A DNA stretch of 64,000 bases from JABDII01 sp963815325. GTDB taxonomy: Bacteria > Gemmatimonadota > Gemmatimonadetes > Gemmatimonadales > GWC2-71-9. Made by a program: the position numbers and the translations under genes. The notes below the pieces were generated by a model. That model had not been told where the DNA came from. It ran no database searches and worked only from the letters and a program-made list of their open reading frames with translations. The stretch lies in NCBI GenBank assembly GCA_963815325.1, contig CAWFGG010000009.1:336375-400374 (forward strand). Direction: 5' to 3'. Below, in pieces: positions 27,616 to 36,671 of this stretch; within the stretch, counting starts at the first letter, position 1, and each line of letters starts with the position of its first letter.

Positions 27616-28892
27616 AGACGGAAGAGGCTCCGTCCCGGGTAGTGGCCGACATCGCCCAACTCCTCTGCGATGCGAAGCAGTTGATTGTACTTCGCGATCC
27701 GGTCGGTCCGACTCGCGCTGCCGGTCTTGATCTGTGCGACACTCGTGGCGACGGCGAGATCGGCGATGAACGTGTCCTCCGTCTCGCCAGACCGGTGCGA
27801 GATGACCGCACCGTAGGCGCTGGCCTTGGCGAGTTCGATACACTGTAGCGTTTCGGTCAGGGTCCCGATTTGGTTCACCTTGATCAGAATAGAATTCGCG
27901 ATCCCCCGCTCGATGCCGTCACCCAACCGCTCGACGTTGGTGCAGAACAGATCGTCTCCCACCAGCTGGACCCGGTCGCCGAGCCGCTCCGTGAGGGTAG
28001 CCCAGCCATCCCAATCATCCTCGGCCAGGCCGTCCTCGATGGACACAATGGGATAGGTGTCCACCCATGACGTGTAGAGATCGACCATCTCGGCCGAGGA
28101 GCGGCGGGTCCCATCGCCCTTGTGAAACACGTAGGACCCGTCCCGATAGAGCTCCGAGGCGGCAACGTCCAGCGCGATGGCGACATCAGTGCCGGCCTGG
28201 TATCCCGCGAGCGCAATGGCTTCCATCACGGCATCGAGCGCGGCCTCGTTCGACGGGAGCATTGGGGCAAACCCGCCCTCATCCCCGACTGCGGTAGACA
28301 GTTTTCTGCCACGCAAGACTTTCTTGAGCGAATGGAACACCTCGACGCCAATTTGGAGGCCCGTAGCGAAAGTGTCGGCTCCGAGCGGGACGATCATGAA
28401 CTCTTGGACGTCCACGTTGTTGTCAGAGTGAGCGCCGCCATTCAAGATGTTCATGAGCGGCACGGGCAGGATGTGCGCCATGGGGCCGCCGAGGTAGCGG
28501 TACAGCGGCATGTCACAATCGACCGCGGCCGCTCGCGCCACCGCCAGCGATACGCTGAGGATCGCATTCGCGCCCAGCTTGCCTTTGTTGGGCGTGCCGT
28601 CCGCCTCCACCATCTCGGCATCGATCGCGATCTGATCCATCGCGAGCATCCCCTCGAGGCGGGGGCCAAGCACCTCGTTCACGTTCGTCACGGCGATGTG
28701 AACGCCCTTCCCGCCATACCGTGCCTCGTCGCCATCGCGCAGTTCCACCGCCTCATGGTCGCCGGTGGATGCACCGCTTGGCACCGCAGCCCGTCCGCGA
28801 GCGCCGCTGGCCAGAACGACCTCGGTTTCAACAGTAGGATTGCCGCGACTGTCCAGGATCTCACGCGCATGCACTTCAATGATGGTGCTCAT
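27612..28892 (-). CDS. eno: Enolase
   Basis: This 426-residue protein is normal length. It catalyses 2-phosphoglycerate to phosphoenolpyruvate and is also part of the RNA degradosome in some bacteria. Signatures are ILDSRGNPTVETEV at the N-terminus, PSGASTG (mobile loop serine), GDEGGFAP, the metal-binding SIEDGLAEDDWDGW, LIKVNQIGTLTET with the catalytic lysine, and SHRSGETEDTFIADLAV. All key residues seen are present. It is followed by the FtsB-like gene with an ATGA overlap. Confidence 0.98.
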   Translation of the reverse strand: MSTIIEVHAREILDSRGNPTVETEVVLASGARGRAAVPSGASTGDHEAVELRDGDEARYGGKGVHIAVTNVNEVLGPRLEGMLAMDQIAIDAEMVEADGTPNKGKLGANAILSVSLAVARAAAVDCDMPLYRYLGGPMAHILPVPLMNILNGGAHSDNNVDVQEFMIVPLGADTFATGLQIGVEVFHSLKKVLRGRKLSTAVGDEGGFAPMLPSNEAALDAVMEAIALAGYQAGTDVAIALDVAASELYRDGSYVFHKGDGTRRSSAEMVDLYTSWVDTYPIVSIEDGLAEDDWDGWATLTERLGDRVQLVGDDLFCTNVERLGDGIERGIANSILIKVNQIGTLTETLQCIELAKASAYGAVISHRSGETEDTFIADLAVATSVAQIKTGSASRTDRIAKYNQLLRIAEELGDVGHYPGRSLFRL

Positions 28893-29007
28893 GCTCTCAT
28901 TGTCGGGATAAAGGTGGGAACGGTGCCTGCCGGGCGATGCCGCGGGGCAAGCTAGTGAGCCACTCCGAAGGGGTCAACGGACGCGAGTCCACGCCGAGAG
29001 GTCTCGG

Positions 29008-29970
29008 TCAGCCAAAGTGATCGAAGCCATCGAGCTTCTGCGGCGCGCCCGCGAGCGTACACCGCACTGCTCCGCCTGTGACGACGTCTCCGATTCGAGT
29101 GAGCACGGCCCCGCATTCACGCTGACACTCGTGCGCCTCCGCCGCGCCGAACTCCGGCGGCAAGGCCGCCAACAGCTCGTAGTCCTCACCGCCCTCGGCC
29201 GCATAGCATTGGGCCTGTGCGCCCCGCTCGACCACCTCGGCGACCACCGACGGATCGACCGGGATCTGCTCGAGGTGGATGCGGAGCCCCACCTCGGACG
29301 CTGCGGCCATGTGCCTCGCGTCTCCCACCAGCCCATCGCTCAGATCGATCATCGCTCGGGCGCCGTGCGCCGCGAGCCACCGGCCGGCAGCCAGGCGGGG
29401 CACGGGCCGGGCAAATCGCTCCCGCGCAACCGGCACAGGCTCCCTCCCGTCACGCCACGCATCGAGGGCCGCACGGGCCCCGCCGAGCGTGCCGGTCACC
29501 CACAGCCCGTCACCAGGCTTGGCACCCGCTCGCGTGATGGGGCGTGTGGTGTGCCCGACCGCCACGACGTCGACAATGATGGCGGGGCCGGCGCTCAGGT
29601 CGCCTCCCAGAACCATGGTGCCGGCATCAGCCGCGAGCGCGCCGACGCCTGCCATGATCCGCTCCGTCGCCCCCGCCTCGTCCTTCGGCACGGCTACGCT
29701 TGCCAACAATCCAAGAGGCTCGGCGCCTTCCGCCGCCAGGTCTGATAGACCACTTGCGGCGGCGCGCCACCCGATCTCCTCGAAACTGAGCCACTCGCGC
29801 TGGAAATGATACCGCTCGATCGAAAGGTCGGTGCTCAGCACCAGGAAGCCATCGGGTCGGCGTACGACGGCGCAGTCGTCACCCACTTGACCCACCCGAT
29901 CACCCAAGAGCCCGACGATGGCGCGAATGTGATCGAATTCAGAGCCGGGTCCGAGGGCGAAGTGCCTCAC
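29008..29970 (-). CDS. thiL: Thiamine-monophosphate kinase
   Basis: This 320-residue enzyme makes thiamine diphosphate from thiamine monophosphate. Signatures are FDHIRAIVGLLGDRVGQVGDDCAVV near the N-terminus, STDLSIERYHF, the metal-binding GGDLSAGPAI, VTGTLGGARAALD and the C-terminal DLSDGLVGDA and GEDYELLAALP. The start GTG at 29970 overlaps the propeller gene's TGA as GTGA. The earlier in-frame codon at 29994 lies inside that gene and has no support. ThDP is the cofactor of the Rieske fusion enzyme at 5097-7073, although the two are not close. Confidence 0.95.
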   Translation of the reverse strand: MRHFALGPGSEFDHIRAIVGLLGDRVGQVGDDCAVVRRPDGFLVLSTDLSIERYHFQREWLSFEEIGWRAAASGLSDLAAEGAEPLGLLASVAVPKDEAGATERIMAGVGALAADAGTMVLGGDLSAGPAIIVDVVAVGHTTRPITRAGAKPGDGLWVTGTLGGARAALDAWRDGREPVPVARERFARPVPRLAAGRWLAAHGARAMIDLSDGLVGDARHMAAASEVGLRIHLEQIPVDPSVVAEVVERGAQAQCYAAEGGEDYELLAALPPEFGAAEAHECQRECGAVLTRIGDVVTGGAVRCTLAGAPQKLDGFDHFG

Positions 29971-31547
29971 GGCCGCACCGCCTCCAGTCGCCACCGCACC
30001 AGGCCCCGCATCGTAGCGACCCAGAGGAATTCATCGTCCACCGCAAGGTCGGTCACGTCGCCGGGAAGGTCGCGACCGACCAGGAGCGTCCGTGGAGACG
30101 GCGTCGCGAGCGTGGCAGCGCCCACGCCGCGGTCGCCGGCGATCCACAGGCCACCACGATCGGGAAGCAGGGTCCTGAGCCGTCCCAACTGAGGCGAAAG
30201 CAGCGGACCCAGAGTCCAGACGCCCGTGATGGGGTCGCGCCACATGAGGTGATCCGGGGTCAGCGCAACGAGCGTGTCGGCGAGCCAATCGAGGTCCACG
30301 ACAGGCTGACGCAGGCTCGGCTCGGGCCCGAGCCCCACAGGCCGCTCCAGATCCGGAGACTCCGGCAGTGCCAGGAACACTCCGAGACCTGTCCCAACCC
30401 AGAGCGTGTCGCCCCCAATGGCAACGGCCAAGACTGCACCCGCGAAGTCAGGCGCTACCCGCCGGACCTCGAGCGAGTCGGTGATGACCGCGAGACCTCG
30501 TGCGGTGCCGACTGCGATCGTCCCGCGCCGGACCGCAAGGGACATGATGCGCCGATCGGGAATGCCGCGGCTTTCGTCGAACACATCAGCCGTACGACCA
30601 TCGGTGCCAACCCGGACAACGCCGAGATCGCTCGCAACCCAGAGAAAGGCGTCGCGTCCCACCATGCGGGTTGCTTGGTTGAAGCGCACACCAAACACCG
30701 CCGATTCTTCGAGCGGTTTGAACTCGGTGAGGCGTCGATCGACAAAGGTGATGGTCGCCTCGGACGAGACCGTACGATCGGTGGCGACCCACACTCCGCC
30801 CGGCCCGTCAAACACAGCACCTACTCGTTCGCTGGGCAAGCCGAACGAAAGCGGTGTCGGGATTGCCGCCCCTTCCTCTGCGTAGAGCAACCCGGCCCCC
30901 GAGGTGCCGAGGTACCAGCCTTGCCGGTCGAAGGATCGCGCGGCCACCGTGAATCGTGCCGTCCCCAACCGTGCCGTTCGCAAGACGGCGGCCTGATTGG
31001 CCTCGAACCACGGGTTCTCCCGCAGAACATCCTGCACGGTCTTGGGAACCTCGGGGTCGAGTGGCCCCGAACTCGGTGAGGCGATCATGCTTCCACGCAT
31101 CACCTCGAACCATCCGCTGGAGGTTCTGAAGAAGAGCCCGCGTCCGGGATTGGCACGATCGAACGCGATGGTCAGCACCCGGGCGGGGATGAGGCCGCGA
31201 TCCCATGCGTCGATGTTGGTGTCGTAGCGGGTCCATCCGTTTTGGCTTGCCAGCCAGACCGAGTAATCGATGGGGTCGAGGAGTGACGCGAAGACCCCGC
31301 TGAGGTAGGACGGGTCCGGCGGGTCGAATGGCCCTTTCCACCGCCGCATGAGCGGTTCCCAAATGACCAGCGACGTGGGCGAAGTGACGACGACACGATC
31401 GGGACCGGCCGCGACCGACGTGATGGTGCTGAAATCGCTCAGGATCACGCGGTCGTCCACCGACCAGAGCCGCGGCAGCCCCTGCTGCGCCGCGCCGCGC
31501 AGGAAGGGAACGAGGAGCAACCCGAGAATGAGAGCGGATCGGAGCAC
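29967..31547 (-). CDS. Secreted beta-propeller protein of unknown function
   Basis: This 526-residue protein has a signal-like N-terminus (VLRSALILGLLLVPFLRGAAQ). Ligand-sensor-type propeller repeats follow: DPIDYSVWLASQNGWTRYD, DGPGGVWVATDRT, RDAFLWVASDLGVVRVGTDG, GGDTLWVGTGLGVFLAL and DDEFLWVATMRGLVRW. The patterns resemble Reg_prop-type blades with W-V-A/G-T motifs, but no kinase or regulator domain is attached. It probably acts in the periplasm. GTG at 31547 starts one base after the nnrDE stop, and its own stop overlaps thiL as GTGA. Translational coupling to two housekeeping enzymes is unusual for such a protein. Confidence 0.82.
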   Translation of the reverse strand: MLRSALILGLLLVPFLRGAAQQGLPRLWSVDDRVILSDFSTITSVAAGPDRVVVTSPTSLVIWEPLMRRWKGPFDPPDPSYLSGVFASLLDPIDYSVWLASQNGWTRYDTNIDAWDRGLIPARVLTIAFDRANPGRGLFFRTSSGWFEVMRGSMIASPSSGPLDPEVPKTVQDVLRENPWFEANQAAVLRTARLGTARFTVAARSFDRQGWYLGTSGAGLLYAEEGAAIPTPLSFGLPSERVGAVFDGPGGVWVATDRTVSSEATITFVDRRLTEFKPLEESAVFGVRFNQATRMVGRDAFLWVASDLGVVRVGTDGRTADVFDESRGIPDRRIMSLAVRRGTIAVGTARGLAVITDSLEVRRVAPDFAGAVLAVAIGGDTLWVGTGLGVFLALPESPDLERPVGLGPEPSLRQPVVDLDWLADTLVALTPDHLMWRDPITGVWTLGPLLSPQLGRLRTLLPDRGGLWIAGDRGVGAATLATPSPRTLLVGRDLPGDVTDLAVDDEFLWVATMRGLVRWRLEAVRP

Positions 31548-31548
31548 G

Positions 31549-33096
31549 CTACGTCTGCTCCGGCCGCTCGAGCTCGAACAGCACGGGAGCCATCGACACC
31601 GAGTCTTGGGCCTGGCGCCAGGCACGCCAGACTCCCGGCACGGCGGCGATCACATCGAGCGGCCGGAGCGCTCGAGCGGTTTGGCTTCTCGCCGCAAGAT
31701 CTGCGCTCCGCCCGAGTACTTGGGCACCGAGTGCCCCGGCGTGGTGTGGCTCCAGTCCCTGAGCGAGGAAGGTCGCGATGAGGCCGGCCAGCACGTCACC
31801 GCTCCCGCCAGTGGCCAGACCTGGGTTCCCGGCCACGATCGTCTCGACCGAGGTGCCTTCCCGGGCCACTACTGTGGGCACGCCCTTGAGGAGCACCGTG
31901 GCATTGACGCTTCGGGCGGCCTTGGCGGCCGCCGCCCAGGGATCGACCTCCATTTCAGGCGCCAATTCGGGAAAGACCGTCCGGAACTCTCCCGGGTGGG
32001 GAGTGAGCACGAAGTGCTTCCCGTTGCTCGCACGACGGAGGTCGGGCAGCGCTCCTGCGAAGGCCATCAGGGCGTCCGCATCGATCACGGCGGCGGACGC
32101 GGCATCGAGAATGGGCAGGAGAAATTCGCGGCGGCCCGGGGCTCGACCGAGCCCGGGGCCGACCACGACGGCGTTCGCGCTCCGGACCAAGGAGAGGAGC
32201 GCGTCACCGGGCTGGGCGTCGAAGTCGTGAACCAGCGTTTGCAGATCCGGGTCCGCCGTCCGCACGATTTGAATCGTGGCATCCGGAGCGACGACGTGAA
32301 CCAATCCTGCTCCGCCCGCAAAGGCTGCCCGTCCGGCCATGCGAAGCGCGCCGGACATACCTTCCGCGCCACCGATCACCACGATCCGACCGCGGGTTCC
32401 CTTGTGTGCCTTGGCTTCGAGGCGCGGCAGCAGGCGGGCCGCCACGCGGTCGGTCATCACCGTGGGCCATTCTGCACGTGACGGTGGGTGACCGATGTCC
32501 ACCACGACGACCGCGCCCACCTGATCCCTGGCAAGTGCATGCCCGCGCCTGAGTCCGCCGAAGGTGATCGACAGGTCGGCGCCGGCGCGCCCGTGGGTCG
32601 TGCCGTTGGCAAGATCGACGCCGGTTGGGCCATCGAGGGCCACGATCGGCACGCTCAGGTCGTGGAGTCGCGCGGCCAGGTCGGCCGCGGGTGGACGTGG
32701 GCTTCCCTTGGCTCCGGTTCCGAGGATGGCATCGATGGCGAGCCCGACCCCGGGCCAGGGACCCAGGGGATCGATGACCCTCACTCCGTCGGCCCGGGCC
32801 AAGCCTGCCATTCGAGTCTGGAGTTCGGATCCCTGCCCTGCCAGTGGCGCCACCCACACCGGGATCCCGACGCGATGGAGCGCTCGGGCGACGACCCAGC
32901 CGTCACCGCCGTTGTTTCCCGTGCCGGCGGCCACGATGACCCCGCCGGACATGATGGGGCCGAACCGTGCGCCGAGGACGGCGGCGGCGGCTCGACCTGC
33001 GCATTCCATCAGGGTGACGGGTTCGATGCCGGCGCGTTCGGCGTCACTGTCCCAGGCAGCGGACTCCGCGGGTGACAGAACGGGAATGGCGAGCAT
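31549..33096 (-). CDS. nnrD: Bifunctional NAD(P)H-hydrate repair enzyme
   Basis: This 515-residue fusion combines the epimerase (NnrE/YjeF-N, residues 1-~210, with VAAGTGNNGGDGWVVAR and ALDGPTGVDLANG) and the ADP-dependent dehydratase (NnrD, ~220-515). The dehydratase has FVLTPHPGEFRTVFPE, LLKGVPTVVA and NPGLATGGSGDVLAGLIATF. It repairs NADHX and NADPHX formed by heat or side reactions. It is followed without a gap by the beta-propeller gene and then thiL. The bifunctional layout is standard for many bacteria. Confidence 0.96.
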   Translation of the reverse strand: MLAIPVLSPAESAAWDSDAERAGIEPVTLMECAGRAAAAVLGARFGPIMSGGVIVAAGTGNNGGDGWVVARALHRVGIPVWVAPLAGQGSELQTRMAGLARADGVRVIDPLGPWPGVGLAIDAILGTGAKGSPRPPAADLAARLHDLSVPIVALDGPTGVDLANGTTHGRAGADLSITFGGLRRGHALARDQVGAVVVVDIGHPPSRAEWPTVMTDRVAARLLPRLEAKAHKGTRGRIVVIGGAEGMSGALRMAGRAAFAGGAGLVHVVAPDATIQIVRTADPDLQTLVHDFDAQPGDALLSLVRSANAVVVGPGLGRAPGRREFLLPILDAASAAVIDADALMAFAGALPDLRRASNGKHFVLTPHPGEFRTVFPELAPEMEVDPWAAAAKAARSVNATVLLKGVPTVVAREGTSVETIVAGNPGLATGGSGDVLAGLIATFLAQGLEPHHAGALGAQVLGRSADLAARSQTARALRPLDVIAAVPGVWRAWRQAQDSVSMAPVLFELERPEQT

Positions 33097-33164
33097 CGAT
33101 TGGCGCCTGGGTGATCGGGCTCATGGTGGTCCGGCCGGCCATACGCCGGCGGGTCACCGTCGAG

Positions 33165-33359
33165 CTACTTGTAACTCTGTCCGATGACTCGGCCGAGGGA
33201 AATCTCGCCGTTATCGATTCGGAGGTTGAACCCGCAATCCGGATTGGTACAGACCCACGCCTTGTAGGTGATCGGTGCCCCATCGCGGCCATAATCCGAC
33301 AGGGGAATCAACCTACCGTTCGAGCATTTCTGGCACGCCGGCCAGTCTCGTCCCTCCAT
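33165..33359 (-). CDS. Small zinc-ribbon-type protein
   Basis: This roughly 64-residue protein has CQKC near the N-terminus and CTNPDCG about 30 residues later, a CxxC-CxxxxC pair typical of a small zinc ribbon. The rest is beta-rich: ITYKAWVCTN and NLRIDNGEISLGRVI. The ATG at 33359 (MEGRDWPACQKC) lies after GGGAGGAGGT and is chosen; the TTG at 33395 would add 12 residues. It follows the Minf_1886-type gene at 33392-33778. Function unknown; nucleic-acid or protein binding is a guess. Confidence 0.7.
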   Translation of the reverse strand: MEGRDWPACQKCSNGRLIPLSDYGRDGAPITYKAWVCTNPDCGFNLRIDNGEISLGRVIGQSYK

Positions 33360-33391
33360 ACCTCCTCCCGGGCCCAGGCCGAGGCTGATGC

Positions 33392-33778
33392 TCAACCCCG
33401 CGGCACTTGCTGCCAGACGTGAGCCGAGCGGAACGCCTCGTCGAACTGGTACACATCAGTGAAGTCATCCATTTGATCTCCGGGCTGCGTGACCAGGAGA
33501 CCGACCTCGACGAGGGTAAACACGATTTCACCAAAATCTACCGTCTTGTCGACGCCCCAGTATTCCAACACGTGTGGCGCCAGCAGCCCGAACTGCTCCA
33601 GGGCGAAGTCCCTGCAGGCCCAGGATAGCTCGGTCCCGCTCACGTGGCGCCGAGCGGGCAGCTGGTGCTGGAGGTATTCGATCGCCTCGAGCATGAAGAG
33701 ATAGGCCTGCTCATGGAAGCGACCACCCCGTTCACGGATCTGGGTCAGGATGTCGTCGACCAATTGCAAACCGATCAC
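33392..33778 (-). CDS. Minf_1886 family protein
   Basis: This 128-residue soluble protein matches the conserved Minf_1886/TIGR04138-type family found in Planctomycetes, Verrucomicrobia and relatives. Motifs are FHEQAYLFMLEAIEYLQ, RHVSGTELSWACRDFALEQFG, VLEYWGVDKTVDFGEIVF and DFTDVYQFDEAF. These proteins have no known activity. The start GTG at 33778 has GGAGG upstream. The zinc-ribbon gene follows it closely, so they may form an operon. Confidence 0.83.
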   Translation of the reverse strand: MIGLQLVDDILTQIRERGGRFHEQAYLFMLEAIEYLQHQLPARRHVSGTELSWACRDFALEQFGLLAPHVLEYWGVDKTVDFGEIVFTLVEVGLLVTQPGDQMDDFTDVYQFDEAFRSAHVWQQVPRG

Positions 33779-33837
33779 AGGGCCTCCATGGGAAGCGACG
33801 TACTTGCAGCGAAGCTAGGGCGCTATGGCCACTGAGG

Positions 33838-35106
33838 TCAAGCGATGGCCTCGACGCGATTGCGGTAGAGCGGGAATGCCGCGGTGAGCGCGTGCACCTC
33901 GTCCCGCACCCGCGCGATCTGGGCGTCATCTGGAGTGACCAACGCCCGATCGATCAGATCTGCAACGCGAACCATTTCTTCGGTCCCCATTCCGCGCGTG
34001 GTCAGCGCCGGGGTGCCGAGCCTGATTCCGCTGGTGACAAACGGGGACTGAGGATCGTCGGGAATGGTGTTCTTGTTGACGGTGATCGCCGCTCGACCGA
34101 GGATGGCCTCCGCGTCTTTTCCGGTCAGTCCCTTCGGACGCAGGTCGACCAACATGAGGTGGGTGTCGGTGCCGCCCGACACAATCACATAGCCGCGGCC
34201 GGCCAGCTCGGCCGCGAGTTTCTGGGCGTTGGCCACGACGGCCCGGGCATACGCCGGGAAGTCGGGGGTCAGTGCCTCGGCAAACGCCACCGCCTTAGCG
34301 GCAATGACGTGCTGCATCGGGCCGCCCTGTGTGCCCGGAAACACCGATCGGTCGATTGCCTTGGCAAATTCCTTCCGGCAGAGAATGATGCCGGACCGAG
34401 GGCCGCGCAGTGTCTTGTGCGTCGTGCTGGTGACCACTTCGGCATGGGGAATGGGAGACGGGTGAGCGCCGCCGGCCACGAGTCCGGAGAAGTGGGCCAT
34501 GTCGACCAACAGGACCGCCTCTATTTCATCCGCGATCTGCCGGAACACCTCGAAATCGATGATGCGCGAATAGGCGCTGCCTCCGGCGACGATCAACCGC
34601 GGCCGCTCGCGCCGGGCCAGATCTCGAACCTGGTCGTAATCAATCCGACCGGTGGCCGGGTTCACCCCATAGTGGACCGCGCGCCAGATCTTGCCGCTGT
34701 GGTTGACGGGATGCCCGTGGGACAAGTGCCCCCCGTGAGGCAGCGACATGGCCAGCAGCAACTCGCCGGGCTCGATGAGGGCCATGAAGGCGGCGAAGTT
34801 GGCCTGCGCGCCCGAGTGGGGTTGCACATTCGCATGCTCGGCGCCGAAGAGGCGCTTCACCCGATCGATGGCCAGCTGCTCGATCTGATCGACGATCTCG
34901 CAGCCGCCATAGTAGCGCTTCGAGGGGTATCCCTCGGCGTATTTGTTGGTGAGGAGAGTGCCCGAGGCTTCGAGCACAGCCCGGCTGGCGAAGTTCTCGC
35001 TGGCGATCAGCTCCAGGCCTTCTTGCTCCCGCCGAAGCTCGCGCTCGATCAAATCGGCGATGTCGGGATCGACATCCCTCAAGGGGGCGCTGTGGTCAAG
35101 GGTCAT
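33838..35106 (-). CDS. glyA: Serine hydroxymethyltransferase
   Basis: This 422-residue PLP enzyme converts serine and tetrahydrofolate to glycine and methylene-THF. Key sequence features are ELIASENFASRAVLEA, NKYAEGYPSKRYYGG, PHSGAQANFAAF, LLVDMAHFSGLVAGG, the PLP lysine in TSTTHKTLRGPRSG and VSGGTDTHLMLVDL. It lies directly downstream of rpiB (8 bp apart), a common arrangement. This gene and purN/purH share the folate pool. Confidence 0.97.
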   Translation of the reverse strand: MTLDHSAPLRDVDPDIADLIERELRREQEGLELIASENFASRAVLEASGTLLTNKYAEGYPSKRYYGGCEIVDQIEQLAIDRVKRLFGAEHANVQPHSGAQANFAAFMALIEPGELLLAMSLPHGGHLSHGHPVNHSGKIWRAVHYGVNPATGRIDYDQVRDLARRERPRLIVAGGSAYSRIIDFEVFRQIADEIEAVLLVDMAHFSGLVAGGAHPSPIPHAEVVTSTTHKTLRGPRSGIILCRKEFAKAIDRSVFPGTQGGPMQHVIAAKAVAFAEALTPDFPAYARAVVANAQKLAAELAGRGYVIVSGGTDTHLMLVDLRPKGLTGKDAEAILGRAAITVNKNTIPDDPQSPFVTSGIRLGTPALTTRGMGTEEMVRVADLIDRALVTPDDAQIARVRDEVHALTAAFPLYRNRVEAIA

Positions 35107-35114
35107 GGCTCAGC

Positions 35115-35552
35115 TCACTCCTGATCGATCTCGCGCACGCGGCGCTCGTGTCTGCCGCCTTCAAACGGCGTTGTTAGCCACGCGTGCAAGATCTCCACCC
35201 CTTCCTCCTCGCTGACGAACCGCGCCGGCAGGATCAAGACGTTGGCATCATTGTGCTGGCGGGCCAGCTTGGCAATGTCCGCATTCCATGTCACCGCGGC
35301 GCGGACCCCATGGTGGCGGTTGGCCGCGTAGGACATCCCGAGCCCGGTCCCGCAGAGGAGGACCCCCCGCTTTGCCTCTCCCCGTTCCACTCGGCTCGCG
35401 ACCGCATGCGCGAACTCCGGGTAATCGGCCGGGGCGGCGTTGTAGACGCCGAGATCGAGCGGCTCGAACCCCATCGTGCGCAGCTCGGCCAGGAGCCTCT
35501 TCTTGAGCACGTACCCGGCATGATCCGCACCAATTGGAATCGTCTCACCCAT
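35115..35552 (-). CDS. rpiB: Ribose-5-phosphate isomerase B
   Basis: This roughly 145-residue protein has GADHAGYVLKKRL at the N-terminus and the active cysteine in LLCGTGLGMSYAANR. RAAVTW and ARQHNDANVLILPARF follow, all typical of RpiB/LacAB. It interconverts ribulose-5-phosphate and ribose-5-phosphate in the pentose phosphate pathway. The ATG at 35552 is preferred over the TTG at 35561. It is followed by glyA. Confidence 0.95.
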   Translation of the reverse strand: MGETIPIGADHAGYVLKKRLLAELRTMGFEPLDLGVYNAAPADYPEFAHAVASRVERGEAKRGVLLCGTGLGMSYAANRHHGVRAAVTWNADIAKLARQHNDANVLILPARFVSEEEGVEILHAWLTTPFEGGRHERRVREIDQE

Positions 35553-35579
35553 GGATGGCAATATACGACAACGGTGCCG

Positions 35580-36650
35580 TTATCGTCGCGCGCGGGGCAG
35601 CCACATCTTCGACATGGCCCGGACGGAGAGGACGCGCTCCTCCGCCAATCGATCGGCGGCCTCGTTGGACGGGATACCTTCCCGCTCCGCGATCGCAAAG
35701 ATCTTCAGGATCGCGTCGTAGATCTCGGCAGCTTTCTTTTTCGATCGCTCCGAGGACCACCCGTTGATCTCCCCCCATACATTGATCAACCCGCCACCGT
35801 TGATCACGTAGTCCGGGGCATAGGTAATGTTCCGCGCTTCCAGCTCGCTGCCGTGCCGCGCCTCGGCCAGTTGGTTGTTGGCACCGCCCGCGACGATCTC
35901 GACTTTGAACCGGGGAATCGTGTTGTCGTTGACGATGGCGCCGAGTGCGCAGGGGGCGAAGACATCGGCGTGCTGATCGTAAATTGCCTCGGGGGCGACC
36001 GCGGTTGCCCCGGTCGCATCGACCAGCCGTTTGACCTTGCTGTCATCGACATCGCTCACGATGAGCTTCGTTCCCTCTTCGTGAAGGTAGGACGCCAGCC
36101 ACCGTCCGACGTTGCCGCACCCTTGAATGGCGACGACGCGCTTGGCGAGGCTGTCCGATCCCCAGTGTTTCTTGGCGGCGGCCTTGATTCCGACATAGAC
36201 GCCGTAGGCCGTGACCGGGGAAGGATCGCCCGAGAGGCCTTGAAGGCCGGTCACGTGATTCGTCTCGAAGTGCACGAAGTCCATATCGGCCGGGCTCGTG
36301 CCGACATCCTCCGCAGTGATATAGCGGCCGCCCAGCGATTCGACGAAGCGGCCGTGGGTCCGGAATAGCGCCTCTCGGTCGTTGCGCTTGTTGTCGCCGA
36401 TGATCACGGCTTTGCCCCCGCCCAACGACAGCCCGGCGACGGCAGCCTTGTACGTCATCCCTCGTGACAGCCGGAGGACGTCGACCAGCGCCTCATCGGT
36501 GCTTTTGTAGTTCCAGAACCGGGTGCCACCGAGCGCGGGCCCGAGCGTCGTGTCGTGGATGGCTATGATGCCCTTGTAGTTGCAGGACGGCTCGTAGCAA
36601 AACACAACCTGTTCATGGTTCCGGGTTTGGATGGATTCGAACATGTCCAT
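35580..36650 (-). CDS. Leucine dehydrogenase (Glu/Leu/Phe/Val dehydrogenase family)
   Basis: This 356-residue protein carries the Glu/Leu/Phe/Val dehydrogenase family features: LGPALGGTRFWNY, catalytic lysine in GLSLGGGKAVIIG, TAEDVGTSPADMDFV, NAD-binding VAIQGCGNVGRWLA and NYVINGGGLI-like DYVINGGGLINVWGE. These fit leucine dehydrogenase, which deaminates branched-chain amino acids to 2-oxoacids. Followed by genes for 3-hydroxybutyryl-CoA dehydrogenase and others, it could feed branched-chain catabolism (inference). The ATG at 36650 is 21 bp after the HBD stop. Confidence 0.9.
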   Translation of the reverse strand: MDMFESIQTRNHEQVVFCYEPSCNYKGIIAIHDTTLGPALGGTRFWNYKSTDEALVDVLRLSRGMTYKAAVAGLSLGGGKAVIIGDNKRNDREALFRTHGRFVESLGGRYITAEDVGTSPADMDFVHFETNHVTGLQGLSGDPSPVTAYGVYVGIKAAAKKHWGSDSLAKRVVAIQGCGNVGRWLASYLHEEGTKLIVSDVDDSKVKRLVDATGATAVAPEAIYDQHADVFAPCALGAIVNDNTIPRFKVEIVAGGANNQLAEARHGSELEARNITYAPDYVINGGGLINVWGEINGWSSERSKKKAAEIYDAILKIFAIAEREGIPSNEAADRLAEERVLSVRAMSKMWLPRARR

Positions 36651-36671
36651 AACAGTGTATGCTCCCCTGTG

